A stretch of 64,000 bases of DNA, from positions 186,001-250,000 of the forward strand of contig CP166702.1 in the NCBI GenBank assembly GCA_051414805.1, read 5' to 3'. The notes beneath the pieces were generated by a model. It saw only the letters and a program-made list of their open reading frames with translations. It made no database searches and was not told where the DNA came from. The position numbers were made by a program, and so were the translations under genes. Shown here piece after piece: positions 7,563 to 16,062 of the stretch. Source of the DNA: Xenophilus sp003671765 (GTDB lineage: Bacteria > Pseudomonadota > Gammaproteobacteria > Burkholderiales > Burkholderiaceae_C). Numbering within the stretch: the stretch's first letter is position 1; every line of letters starts with the position of its first letter.

Positions 7563-8825
7563 ATGCCGATCGCCCTGGGCTGCATCGCCGACGACTTCAC
7601 CGGCGCCACCGACCTTGCCAACAACCTCGTGCGCGCCGGCATGCGCGTCGTGCAGACCATCGGCGTGCCCGACGGCCCGCTCGATGCGCATGTCGATGCC
7701 GTCGTCGTCGCCCTCAAGTCGCGCACCGTTCCCGCGGCCGACGCCGTGGCGCAATCGCTCGCCGCGCTGCGCTGGCTGCAGGCGCAAGGCGCGGTGCAGA
7801 TCTACTTCAAGTACTGCTCCACCTTCGACAGCACGCCCGCCGGCAACATCGGCCCGGTGACCGACGCGCTGATGGACGCGCTGGGCTGCGACTTCACCAT
7901 CGCCACGCCGGCCTTCCCCGACAACCAGCGCACGGTGTTCAAGGGCCACCTCTTCGTGGGCGACCTGCTGCTGTCCGACAGCGGCATGAAGGACCACCCG
8001 CTCACGCCGATGACCGACGCCAACCTCGTGCGTGTGCTGCAGGCGCAGACGCGCCGGCGCGTGGGGCTCATCGACCACCGGGCCGTGGCCGCCGGCACCG
8101 AGGCCATCGCGGCGCGCATCGCCGCACTGCGCGCCGAGGGCGTGGGCATCGCCATCGTCGATGCGGTGAGCAACGACGACCTGCTGCGCCTGGGCCCGGC
8201 GCTGCGCGACCTGTCGCTGGTCACGGCCGGCTCGGGCGTGGCGATCGGGCTGCCCGCCAACTTCGGGCTGGCGCCCTCGCCAAAGGCTGCAGCGCTTCCG
8301 CCGGCCGCCGGCTGGCGCGCGATCGTCTCGGGCAGCTGCTCGGGCGCCACGCAGGGCCAGGTGCAGGCCTTCATCGGCGCGGGCGGTGCGGCGATGGCGC
8401 TCGATCCCCTGCAGGTCGCACGCGACGCGGCCGCTGTCGACGCGGTGTTGGCCTGGGCCGCGCCGCGCGTCGCGCATGGGCCGGTGCTCGTCTATTCGAC
8501 CGCCGATCCGGCCCAGGTGCGTGCGGTCCAGGCGCAGCTCGGCGCGCACGAGGCCGGCGCGCTGATGGAGCGCACGCTCGCGGCCATTGCGCGTGGCCTG
8601 GTGACCGGCGCGGGCGTACGCCAGCTCGTCGTTGCCGGCGGCGAGACGTCGGGCGCCTGCGTGCAGGCGCTGGGCATCACGCAATTGCAGATCGGCGGGC
8701 AGATCGACCCTGGCGTGCCCTGGTGCCACGCGCTCGCCGATGGCGTGCCCCTGCACATCGCGCTCAAGTCGGGCAACTTCGGCGGCCGCGACTTCTTCAG
8801 CCGCGCCTTCGAGGTGCTGCCATGA
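7563..8825 (+). CDS. otnK: 3-oxo-tetronate kinase (OtnK, DUF1537)
   Basis: OtnK phosphorylates 3-oxo-tetronates at C4 in the catabolism of D-erythronate or L-threonate. The 420-residue protein begins with the DUF1537 substrate-binding motif GCIADDFTGATDLANNLV and has YFKYCSTFDSTPAGNIGPV near residues 80-100. The C-terminal nucleotide-binding domain contains VAGGETSGACVQALG and ends LKSGNFGGRDFF, all as in the family. It is the first gene of an operon with otnC (ATGA overlap) and otnI. The C4 acid dehydrogenase normally feeding the pathway is not in the window. Confidence 0.93.
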   Translation: MPIALGCIADDFTGATDLANNLVRAGMRVVQTIGVPDGPLDAHVDAVVVALKSRTVPAADAVAQSLAALRWLQAQGAVQIYFKYCSTFDSTPAGNIGPVTDALMDALGCDFTIATPAFPDNQRTVFKGHLFVGDLLLSDSGMKDHPLTPMTDANLVRVLQAQTRRRVGLIDHRAVAAGTEAIAARIAALRAEGVGIAIVDAVSNDDLLRLGPALRDLSLVTAGSGVAIGLPANFGLAPSPKAAALPPAAGWRAIVSGSCSGATQGQVQAFIGAGGAAMALDPLQVARDAAAVDAVLAWAAPRVAHGPVLVYSTADPAQVRAVQAQLGAHEAGALMERTLAAIARGLVTGAGVRQLVVAGGETSGACVQALGITQLQIGGQIDPGVPWCHALADGVPLHIALKSGNFGGRDFFSRAFEVLP

Positions 8826-9499
8826 GCGCCATGCGCGGCGAATCGCAGTTGCGCGAGGCGATCTGCCGCGTCGGCGCCAGCCTGTTCGCGCGCGGCTATG
8901 TGCACGCCACGGCGGGCAACATCAGCGTGCGGCTCGACGATGGCTACCTCATCACTCCCACCGACGCGTGTCTCGGCACGCTCGACCCGGCGCGTCTGGC
9001 CCGGCTCGATGCACAGGGCACGCAGACCGGTGGCGACCCCGCCAGCAAGACGCTCGCGCTGCACCGGCGCATCTACGACGCCGCGCGCCGCTTCGACGCC
9101 GGCACCGCCTGCGTGATCCACACGCACAGCACGCATTGCGTCGCGCTCACGCTGGACGGCGGCGACGCGCACGAGCTGCTGCCCCCGATCACGCCCTACT
9201 TCGTGATGAAGGTCGGCCATGTGCCGGTGATCCCCTACCACCGCCCCGGCGCGCCCGAGGCCGCCGAGGCCGTGGCGCAGGCCGTCGCGCACTATGGCGA
9301 ACGCGGCACGCCGATCCGCGCCGTGATGCTGTCGCGCCTCGGCCCCAAGGTGTGGCACGACACCCCCGAGCAGGCGATGGCCGTGCTCGAGGAGCTGGAG
9401 GAGAGCGCGCGCCTGCACCTGCTCACCGGCCGCGCCACCACGGCGCTGCCCGACCCCGCCATCGACGACCTGCGCCGCGCCTTCGGTGCGCGCTGGTAG
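8822..9499 (+). CDS. otnC: 3-oxo-tetronate 4-phosphate decarboxylase (class II aldolase fold)
   Basis: OtnC decarboxylates 3-oxo-tetronate 4-phosphate to dihydroxyacetone phosphate. The 225-residue protein has the class II aldolase/adducin fold: GNISVRLDDGYLITPTD near the N-terminus, the metal-binding HTHSTHCVAL (about 100-108), and a distal His in RLGPKVWH. The ATG overlaps the otnK stop. The identity is supported by flanking otnK and otnI; outside this context the same fold could be an L-fuculose-phosphate aldolase. Confidence 0.9.
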   Translation: MSAMRGESQLREAICRVGASLFARGYVHATAGNISVRLDDGYLITPTDACLGTLDPARLARLDAQGTQTGGDPASKTLALHRRIYDAARRFDAGTACVIHTHSTHCVALTLDGGDAHELLPPITPYFVMKVGHVPVIPYHRPGAPEAAEAVAQAVAHYGERGTPIRAVMLSRLGPKVWHDTPEQAMAVLEELEESARLHLLTGRATTALPDPAIDDLRRAFGARW

Positions 9500-9526
9500 C
9501 CCTTCCCACCCTTGCCGCTTCACGCC

Positions 9527-10354
9527 ATGCCACGCTTCGCCGCCAACCTTTCGATGATGTACACCGAGCTGCCTTTCCTCGACCGCTTCGCCGCGGCCGC
9601 GAAGGATGGCTTCCGCGCCGTGGAGTACCTGTTCCCCTACGCGTGGCCCGCGGAGGAACTTGCCGCGCGGCTGCAGGCGCACGGCCTGCAGCAGGTGCTG
9701 TTCAACGCGCCGCCGGGCGGCACCACGACCGAGTCGATCGCGGCTGCGTGGGACCAGGGGTCGCGCGGCACGGCGAGCGTGCCCGGCCGCGAGGCGGAGT
9801 TCCGCGACGGCGTGCTGCGTGCGCTCGACTATGCGGCGGTGCTCGACTGCCCGCGCGTGCACCTGATGGCCGGGCTGCTCGACCCCGCCGGGTCGCGCGA
9901 GCGCGCGGCCGAGGTCTACCGCGAGAACCTGCGATGGGCGGCCGCCCAAGCCGCCAAGGTGGGTCGCGATGTGCTGATCGAGCCGATCAACACACGCGAC
10001 GTGCCGGGCTTCTTCCTCAGCCGGCAGGACGAGGCGCATGCGATCGTGCAGGCCGTGGGTGCGCCCAACCTCAAGGTGCAGATGGACCTGTACCACTGCC
10101 AGATCGTCGAGGGCGACGTGGCGATGAAGATCCGCCAGTACCTGCCCACCGGCCGTGTGGGCCATTTCCAGATCGCCGGCGTGCCGCAGCGGCACGAGCC
10201 CGATGTGGGCGAGCTGCACCACCCGTACCTGTTCGAGGTCATCGACGAGGTGGCGGCGAGCTGCGGCTGGGACGGCTTCGTCGGCTGCGAGTACCGGCCG
10301 CGTGGCGGGACCAGCGAAGGGTTGGGTTGGGCGCAGGCTTGGTTGAGGCGCTGA
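9527..10354 (+). CDS. otnI: 2-oxo-tetronate isomerase (Hyi/OtnI family TIM barrel)
   Basis: OtnI isomerises 2-oxo-tetronate to 3-oxo-tetronate, the substrate of OtnK. The 275-residue xylose-isomerase-like TIM barrel carries metal ligands in EPINTRDVPGFF, QMDLYHCQ, GHFQIAGVPQRHEP and GCEYRP, all family-typical. The ATG at 9527 is chosen because the protein then starts MPRFAANLSMMYTE like its homologues; a TTG 15 bases upstream is less likely. Hydroxypyruvate isomerase is the alternative annotation, but the otnK-otnC neighbours favour the tetronate role. A diverged relative lies at 60271-61098. Confidence 0.9.
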   Translation: MPRFAANLSMMYTELPFLDRFAAAAKDGFRAVEYLFPYAWPAEELAARLQAHGLQQVLFNAPPGGTTTESIAAAWDQGSRGTASVPGREAEFRDGVLRALDYAAVLDCPRVHLMAGLLDPAGSRERAAEVYRENLRWAAAQAAKVGRDVLIEPINTRDVPGFFLSRQDEAHAIVQAVGAPNLKVQMDLYHCQIVEGDVAMKIRQYLPTGRVGHFQIAGVPQRHEPDVGELHHPYLFEVIDEVAASCGWDGFVGCEYRPRGGTSEGLGWAQAWLRR

Positions 10355-10875
10355 AGCCCTTATAGCGATCGTCGCGTTTGTGACGAGTTCGGCTGTAGTG
10401 CCCGTCCGTCCTGCGCTTTCGGGCGATTGCGCTTTCGTTTTTGGGCTGCTTTCTGCCTGAGTGTTTGGGCGCTGTGGGCCTGAACCCGGCCGGCGGTGCC
10501 GGTGTGCGTTCTCCGGCTCAGGCTCGCGCTGACTGGCGTGCGGCGCTGTCGATGTGCTCGCCTGGAATCGACGTGCTTGGGGCACTGCACGGCGCCGCGA
10601 ATGGCGCCTGCGCCCGCACACCGGCACCACCGGCCTGGACTGTGGGGTGGATCGGCCGGCTTGGGACGGGCGCGTCTGGTTTAGGCAGCTCTTTTCTGCC
10701 GCGGCCGCCGCCAGCGCCCCCGCCGTCGTGCCGGCCGATCCACAGCGACGCCGCAACGGGCCACGATGAAGAGCCCAAAACAAGGCCGGCAAAGAAAGTA
10801 ACGACGTGACGATTCAGGCCACAACCCACACCCAGCCAGCGCCACAGCCCGGTTGCACTTTCCAGAAAGGCCCAC
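10355..10875. other. 520 bp without a supported gene
   Basis: Neither strand has a frame with family-like motifs or convincing codon use here. I see no terminator, aptamer or tRNA. The first part is relatively T-rich (GCTTTCGTTTTTGGGC), unlike the surrounding genes. Near 10780 there is GGCCGGCAAAGAAAGTAACG, which I suspect belongs to another dispersed repeat. It separates the 3' ends of otnI and the ion-channel gene. Confidence 0.5.
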
Positions 10876-11859
10876 TCAGAACTCGTTCCCACACCGCCTG
10901 CAATAGCGCGCATCCGCCGCATGCCCGTCGCTGCCGCAGTCGTCGCACACCCGCGACGAGGACGGCGCCGAAGCCGCCGCCGCGGTGTGCTCGGCCACCG
11001 CACGCGCCACGCGCAAGGTGCGGTCCTGCAGCCGCCGCTGCGCGCTCATCTCGGCTGTCACGATGCCGGTCGGCACCGCCAGCACACCCCAGCCCGAGAG
11101 CATCATCACCGACGCGATCAGACGCCCCAGGTCGCTCTTGGGCACGATGTCGCCGAAGCCCACCGTCGTCATCGTCGACACCGCCCAGTACATCGCGATC
11201 GGGATGCTCGTGAACCCGTGCGCCGGCCCCTCGATCACGTACATCAGCGTGCCGGCGACCAGCACGATCAGCAGCACGAAGCCCAGGAACACCGTGATCT
11301 TGCGCCGGCTCGCCACCATCGCCATGGCCAGCGCGCGGTACTCGTGCGCATAGCGCGACAGCTTGAAGATGCGGAACACCCGCAACAGCCGCAGCACCCG
11401 CACGTCGATCAGCGCGCCCAGCGACGGCTCCAGCGCCACCAGGTAGGTCGGCAGCAGGGCCAGCAGGTCGATCACGCCATAGAAGCTGCGCGCATAGCGC
11501 CACGGCCTCTGTACGCACACCAGCCGCGCCAGGTACTCCAGCGTGAACGCCGCCGTGAACACCCACTCGATGCGATGCAGCAGCACGCCATGCGCTTCGC
11601 GCGCTGCCGCCACGCTGTCGAGCATCACCACCGCCACGCTCGCCAGGATCACCGCGATCAGCACCAGGTCGAAGGCCCGGCCGGCCCGCGTCTCCGATTC
11701 GAAGATCACCGTGAACAGGCGCCGCCGCCAGCCGCCCGCGGGCTTGCCGAAGCGCTCGTCGGCGGCGCGGTCGTCGAACATGCCGGGAATGTCGTCGGCG
11801 TGAATGGGGTGGTCGGTGGGGCGCTCGTGGGCGGGGAGTAAATCGTGGGGCTGCGGCAT
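10876..11859 (-). CDS. Voltage-gated potassium channel-like ion transporter with C-terminal zinc ribbon
   Basis: A 327-residue inner-membrane protein of the six-helix voltage-gated superfamily. The S4 voltage sensor is RVLRLLRVFRIFKLSRY with regularly spaced arginines, and the pore loop carries the K+ selectivity signature TTVGFGD (about residue 230). The C-terminus ends with CDDCG and YCRRCG, two CxxC knuckles that look like a zinc ribbon. The ATG at 11859 is preceded by AAGGTT; in-frame extension upstream is possible but lacks a better site. The gene is divergent from yigZ with a short shared promoter region. Ion selectivity is inferred from the filter only. Confidence 0.88.
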   Translation of the reverse strand: MPQPHDLLPAHERPTDHPIHADDIPGMFDDRAADERFGKPAGGWRRRLFTVIFESETRAGRAFDLVLIAVILASVAVVMLDSVAAAREAHGVLLHRIEWVFTAAFTLEYLARLVCVQRPWRYARSFYGVIDLLALLPTYLVALEPSLGALIDVRVLRLLRVFRIFKLSRYAHEYRALAMAMVASRRKITVFLGFVLLIVLVAGTLMYVIEGPAHGFTSIPIAMYWAVSTMTTVGFGDIVPKSDLGRLIASVMMLSGWGVLAVPTGIVTAEMSAQRRLQDRTLRVARAVAEHTAAAASAPSSSRVCDDCGSDGHAADARYCRRCGNEF

Positions 11860-11942
11860 GATCGGAACCTTTCTGGCCGCAAACCCCGACACCGGGTGCG
11901 GCGACGCCATTGTTCCGCGTCGCGCGGCCTGCCTGCCTGTCC

Positions 11943-12524
11943 ATGCCCCACACCCTCGCCGCACCGGCGACCGCCGAACTGCTGCTGCGCAAGAGCCGCT
12001 TCATCGCCTGCGTGCAGCCCGTGCCCGACCGTGCCGCGGCGCAGGCCATCGTCGCCGCGCTGCGGGCCGAGCATCCGGGCGCGACGCACGTGTGCTGGGC
12101 CCTGATGGCCGGCGGCCAGTCGGCTGCAGTCGATGACGGCGAGCCCGGCGGCACCGCGGGCCGGCCCATGCTCGAAGTGCTGCGTCACCACGACCTGGAA
12201 GGCGTGCTGGCCACGGTCGTGCGCTACTTCGGTGGCGTCAAGCTCGGCGCGGGCGGCCTGGTGCGGGCCTACACCGACAGCGTGGCCCAGGCCCTGCAAC
12301 AGGCGCAGGTCGTGCCGCTGCAGCGGCTGCGTGCGCTGTGCTGCGCCGTACCCTATGCCTTCGAAGGCGCGGTGCGGCGCGAGCTCGCCGCGGCGCAGGC
12401 GGCCCTGGGCGAGGTGACGCACGGCACGCTGGTTGAACTGCGCTTCGACGTCGCAGAGACTGGGGCTGCAGAGCTGATGCGACGCATCGACGACCTCGCG
12501 CAAGGCCGCGCCGCATGGCGTTGA
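11943..12524 (+). CDS. yigZ: IMPACT/YigZ family protein
   Basis: A 193-residue member of the YigZ/IMPACT family (UPF0029). It shows the family core: KSRFIACV, ATHVCWAL, DDGEPGGTAGRPMLEVL, and VVRYFGGVKLGAGGLVRAYTDSVAQAL. The C-terminal third is the ferredoxin-like DUF1949 domain. Bacterial members are of uncertain function; eukaryotic IMPACT regulates the translation kinase GCN2. The start at 11943 gives standard length. Nothing adjacent suggests a specific role. Confidence 0.9.
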   Translation: MPHTLAAPATAELLLRKSRFIACVQPVPDRAAAQAIVAALRAEHPGATHVCWALMAGGQSAAVDDGEPGGTAGRPMLEVLRHHDLEGVLATVVRYFGGVKLGAGGLVRAYTDSVAQALQQAQVVPLQRLRALCCAVPYAFEGAVRRELAAAQAALGEVTHGTLVELRFDVAETGAAELMRRIDDLAQGRAAWR

Positions 12525-12674
12525 GCGCTGCGTCGCATGGACCCCGGGTTTGCCACGCAGGCAAAAGTACGCGTGCCAAGCGAGCACTTGGATTTGGTTA
12601 CTTATCTTTCCCAATGAAGTGCGGGACGAGCGTGAGTGCTCCCCTACGATGGCCGTTTTCCCGAGGAGCACCCA

Positions 12675-13217
12675 TTGGCATCGCAATCCCCCTTTTTCGG
12701 CAAGCGTGACCGCGACACCGACAGCCTGACCTCCCGTCCCGCACCGCTCGTCGGCGGCGGCACCAACCTGTCGGGCACGCCCGTGAACCCCTCGTCCCTC
12801 ACCACCAACGCGGCTGCCAGCGCCGCTGCGGCTCCCGTCAAGGAAGGCGGCAGCAAGCTCACCGTCGGCCCGAACATCAAGCTCAAGGGCGTCGAGATCA
12901 CCGATTGCGACACGCTCGTGGTCGAGGGCATCGTCGAAGCCACGATGGATTCGCGCGTGATCCAGATCGCCGAGCAGGGCTCCTTCAAGGGTTCGGTGGC
13001 CATCGACATCGCCGAGATCCGCGGCGTGTTCGACGGCGATCTCACCGCGCGCGAGAAGCTCGTGATCCACGCCACCGGCAAGGTCACCGGCAAGATCCGC
13101 TACGGCAAGATCGTGATCGAGGAAGGCGGCCAGCTGTCCGGCGAGATCAGCGTCGGCACCGGCGGCAGCAGCGCCAGCAACGACAGCAAGCCCGCCCCCC
13201 TTCAGGCCGCGGCCTGA
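12675..13217 (+). CDS. Bactofilin family cytoskeletal protein
   Basis: Bactofilins polymerise into membrane-associated filaments that organise cell-wall enzymes. The 180-residue protein has a disordered N-terminus rich in Ala, Thr and Ser (about 1-60), the bactofilin beta-helix (about 65-160) with repeated valine/isoleucine strands such as LVVEGIVEATM and IAEIRGVFDGDL, then a disordered tail. I chose the TTG at 12675 because GAGGAG lies 6 bases upstream and the protein then begins MASQSPFFGKR; an upstream GTG at 12636 lacks this. It is monocistronic. Confidence 0.9.
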   Translation: MASQSPFFGKRDRDTDSLTSRPAPLVGGGTNLSGTPVNPSSLTTNAAASAAAAPVKEGGSKLTVGPNIKLKGVEITDCDTLVVEGIVEATMDSRVIQIAEQGSFKGSVAIDIAEIRGVFDGDLTAREKLVIHATGKVTGKIRYGKIVIEEGGQLSGEISVGTGGSSASNDSKPAPLQAAA

Positions 13218-13226
13218 ACTGAAAAC

Positions 13227-13340
13227 ACCCCCCAAGCCGCTTCGCGGCTCCCCCCTCTCTCGCCTGCGGCGGGAGGGGGGCGCACCCAGCGGCCTGGCAA
13301 AGCCAGTTCCGCGGGTGCCCTGAGGGCTTCGCTTCGCTCG
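13227..13340. repeat. GC-rich intergenic palindromic repeat
   Basis: The gap between the bactofilin and DUF72 genes holds a C-run/G-run palindrome: CCCCCCTC (13250-13257) and GAGGGGGG (13273-13280) around CTCGCCTGCGGCG, plus AAGCCGCTTCGCGGCT. It resembles the GC-rich intergenic elements at 5608 and 21339 in style but not base for base. Confidence 0.5.
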
Positions 13341-13406
13341 CCGGCTGGGTTGCGCATCGAGCGTCGCGCGCCGTCCAGCGCGCGATAAAAAAACTGATTC
13401 GCGCCC

Positions 13407-14180
13407 CTATCGCACTTCCCCGGCGGGCGACCAGCCCAGCCGCTTCAGCAAGGCGCCGGCCGCCGCCGGCGCCTTTTCCTTCGCGCCGTTGATGAAGAAC
13501 ACGTAGGTCGGCCGCTGGGCCGCCCAGCTCTTCGCGCGCTCGGCCCACGCGTCGAGCGCCTTGGGCGCGTAGCCGCTCGCCAGCTTGGCGTCGGCCATCA
13601 TCAGCCGCGCGTAGGCCACCGGGCCTTCGGGCTCCTCGAAGGACGGGAACTTGTCGGCGTCGGTGAACACCGTCGACACGCCGTACTGCGCCGCCAGCGT
13701 GCGGTACTCCTCCAGCAGGAAGCTCGGGTGCCGCACGTCCATCACATGCTGCAGCACGCGGCTGCCCTCCTTCTTCGGCAGCAGCGCGAGGAAAGCCTCG
13801 AAGTCTTCCGGCTCGAAAGCCTTGGTCGGCATGAACTGCCACACGATCGGCCCGAGCTTGTCGCCCAGTTCGGCGATGCCGCTGTCGACGAAACGCGCGA
13901 TCGATTCCTTCGCCGTGCCCAGCAGCTTGCGGTTGGTGGCGAAGCGGTTGGCCTTGAGCGAGAACACGAAGCCGTCGGGCGTCTCGTCGGCCCACTTGCG
14001 AAAGGTCGGCGGCTTGAAGGTGCTGTAGTAGGTGCCGTTGACCTCGATCGCCGTGAGATGGCGGCTGGCGTATTGCAGTTCCCGGGTGTGCGCGAGACCC
14101 TTCGGATAGAAGTTGTCGCGCCAGGGCTCGTAGGTCCAGCCGCCGATGCCGACGCGCGGGGGGTGGGTCTTGGAAGGCAT
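13407..14180 (-). CDS. DUF72 domain-containing protein
   Basis: A 257-residue DUF72 protein with a TIM-barrel-like fold. It opens with GIGGWTYEPWRDNFYP and AIEVNGTYYSTFKPPTF, continues with FVFSLKANRFATN and GPIVWQF, and has VYVFF-type strands near the end, all as in the family. Its biochemical function is not known to me. It is convergent with the bactofilin gene and divergent from the M20 peptidase gene. Confidence 0.9.
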   Translation of the reverse strand: MPSKTHPPRVGIGGWTYEPWRDNFYPKGLAHTRELQYASRHLTAIEVNGTYYSTFKPPTFRKWADETPDGFVFSLKANRFATNRKLLGTAKESIARFVDSGIAELGDKLGPIVWQFMPTKAFEPEDFEAFLALLPKKEGSRVLQHVMDVRHPSFLLEEYRTLAAQYGVSTVFTDADKFPSFEEPEGPVAYARLMMADAKLASGYAPKALDAWAERAKSWAAQRPTYVFFINGAKEKAPAAAGALLKRLGWSPAGEVR

Positions 14181-14199
14181 GAATGCGGGTACCGAACGC

Positions 14200-14231
14200 G
14201 AAAGACGCGAAGGTTACGCAAAGGACGCGAA
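14200..14231 (+). repeat. ACGCAAAGGACGCGAA-type dispersed repeat, partial copy
   Basis: The 17-base stretch TACGCAAAGGACGCGAA at 14215-14231 is identical to 51856-51872. Related units (ACGCGAAAGACGCGAAGG) precede it. Here no complementary arm is found, so it looks like half of the element seen between tkt and gap. Confidence 0.6.
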
Positions 14232-14349
14232 AAAGACCAACGAAGAAAAGGCAAGGCGATTCTTCGGGCCCTTCACCTTCCAGCCGTCCGCTTTCAAGGC
14301 CTTCCCAACCGGCGCAGAATCACCTTTTGCCCAGCGGAGATTGCCCCCG

Positions 14350-15855
14350 ATGAACGCCCCCCTGCACCGCGAAATCCCGGCCGGCCTGCTCGATGCCGAC
14401 CGCGCCCTGGCCGATGTGTCCTCGAAATGGGACGGCGACATCGTGCGCCAGCTGACCGACTACATCGCCATCCCGGCCAAGTCGCCCGGCTTCGACAAGG
14501 AATGGGCCGAGCATGGCTACCTGGAGACCGTGCTGCGCAACGCCGCAGAGTGGGTCGAGGCGCAGAAGGTCGAAGGCCTGACGCTGGAGATCGTGCGCCT
14601 CGAAGGCCGAACGCCGGTGCTCTTCTTCGAGGTGCCGGCCACCGGCACGTCGATGACCGACACCGTGCTGATGTACGGCCACCTCGACAAGCAGCCCGAG
14701 TTCACCGGCTGGCGCAAGGACCTGGGCCCCTGGACCCCCAAGTACGAGAACGGCCTGCTGTACGGCCGCGGCGGCGCCGACGACGGCTACGCGGTCTACG
14801 CCAGCATCGCGGCCGTGCAGGCGCTCAAGGCGCAGGGCGCGGCGCATCCGCGCATCGTGGGCCTGATCGAGACGTGTGAGGAATCGGGCTCCTACGACCT
14901 GCTGCCGTACGTCGACGCGCTGCGCACGCGGCTGGGCAACGTGGCGCTGGTGATCTGCCTCGACTCGGGCGCCGGCAACTACGACCAGCTGTGGCTCACC
15001 ACCTCGCTGCGCGGCCTGGCCGGCGGCACGCTGAAAGTGGAGATCCTCACCGAGGGCGTGCATTCGGGCGACGCCTCGGGCCTGGTGCCGTCGAGCTTTC
15101 GCATCATGCGGCAGGTGCTCGACCGGCTCGAAGACAGCAAGACGGGACGCCTGCTGCCTGCCAGCTTCCATTGCGAGGTGCCGCCCGATCGCCTTGCGCA
15201 GGCACAGGCCACGGCCGCCATCCTGGGCGAGGAGGTCTACAAGCGCTTTCCCTGGGCGCACTGGGACTGCGGCGGCTCCACGGCCTTCGCGCTGCCCACC
15301 ACCACCGACCCGGTCGAGGCGCTGATCAACCGCACCTGGAAGCCGACGCTGAGCGTGACGGGCGCCGAGGGCTTCCCGGCCCTGAAGGACGCGGGCAACG
15401 TGCTGCGCCCCTACACCGCCTTCAAGCTCTCGCTGCGTCTGCCGCCGCTGGTCGATGCGGCGATGGTGATGGCCGAGCTCAAGACCCTGCTCGAGGACAA
15501 CGCGCCGTACCAGGCCAAGGTCACCTTCGACGGCAACGGCGCCGCCACCGGCTGGAATGCGCCGACGATGGTGCCGTGGTTCGAGCGCGCGTTGAACGCC
15601 GCCAGCCAGGCGCACTTCGGCGCGCCCTGCGGCTACATCGGCCAGGGCGGCACGATCCCGCTCATGAACATGCTCAGCGAAGGCTTCCCCAAGGCGCAGA
15701 TGATGGTCTGCGGCGTGCTCGGCCCCAAGAGCAACGCGCACGGCCCCAACGAGTTCCTGCACGTGCCCTACGCGAAGAAGCTCACCGCCGCGGTGGCGGA
15801 GGTGATCGCCGCCCTGCCCGCCACGGCCACCGCCGAGGCCGCTGCGGCCGCCTGA
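14350..15855 (+). CDS. M20 family metallopeptidase (dipeptidase-like)
   Basis: A 501-residue cytoplasmic di-zinc peptidase. Metal ligands are visible in MYGHLDKQPE (His, Asp), GRGGADDGY (Asp), ETCEESGS (Glu-Glu, catalytic base and ligand) and near the C-terminus in GPKSNAHGPNEF (His). No signal peptide is present. The length and the GHLDKQPE motif match the carnosinase/CPG2-like dipeptidases. The ATG at 14350 avoids translating the upstream repeat. Substrate specificity cannot be read from the sequence. Its C-terminus is alanine-rich. Confidence 0.9.
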   Translation: MNAPLHREIPAGLLDADRALADVSSKWDGDIVRQLTDYIAIPAKSPGFDKEWAEHGYLETVLRNAAEWVEAQKVEGLTLEIVRLEGRTPVLFFEVPATGTSMTDTVLMYGHLDKQPEFTGWRKDLGPWTPKYENGLLYGRGGADDGYAVYASIAAVQALKAQGAAHPRIVGLIETCEESGSYDLLPYVDALRTRLGNVALVICLDSGAGNYDQLWLTTSLRGLAGGTLKVEILTEGVHSGDASGLVPSSFRIMRQVLDRLEDSKTGRLLPASFHCEVPPDRLAQAQATAAILGEEVYKRFPWAHWDCGGSTAFALPTTTDPVEALINRTWKPTLSVTGAEGFPALKDAGNVLRPYTAFKLSLRLPPLVDAAMVMAELKTLLEDNAPYQAKVTFDGNGAATGWNAPTMVPWFERALNAASQAHFGAPCGYIGQGGTIPLMNMLSEGFPKAQMMVCGVLGPKSNAHGPNEFLHVPYAKKLTAAVAEVIAALPATATAEAAAAA

Positions 15856-16062
15856 GGCCGCACCGGCGCTCGATGCATGGCAGGCGTGGCGCGACGCACG
15901 CTCGCCAGCGCGTTCGACGCGTCCTGCGCTCGCAGAATGAGCGCAGCCTGACCAGATGCTGGAGCATTCGCTCCAAAGCCGAATGAAGTATTTGGTACTC
16001 ATCGTGCGCAGAATCTCCGCACCGGCCAGCGCCAGCGCTGCGTGGCCGACGCAGGAGATTCC

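Noticed and set aside
8492..10792. A 766-codon minus-strand frame
   Set aside because: Shadow of the otnK-otnC-otnI operon and of the gene-free stretch; no recognisable motif.
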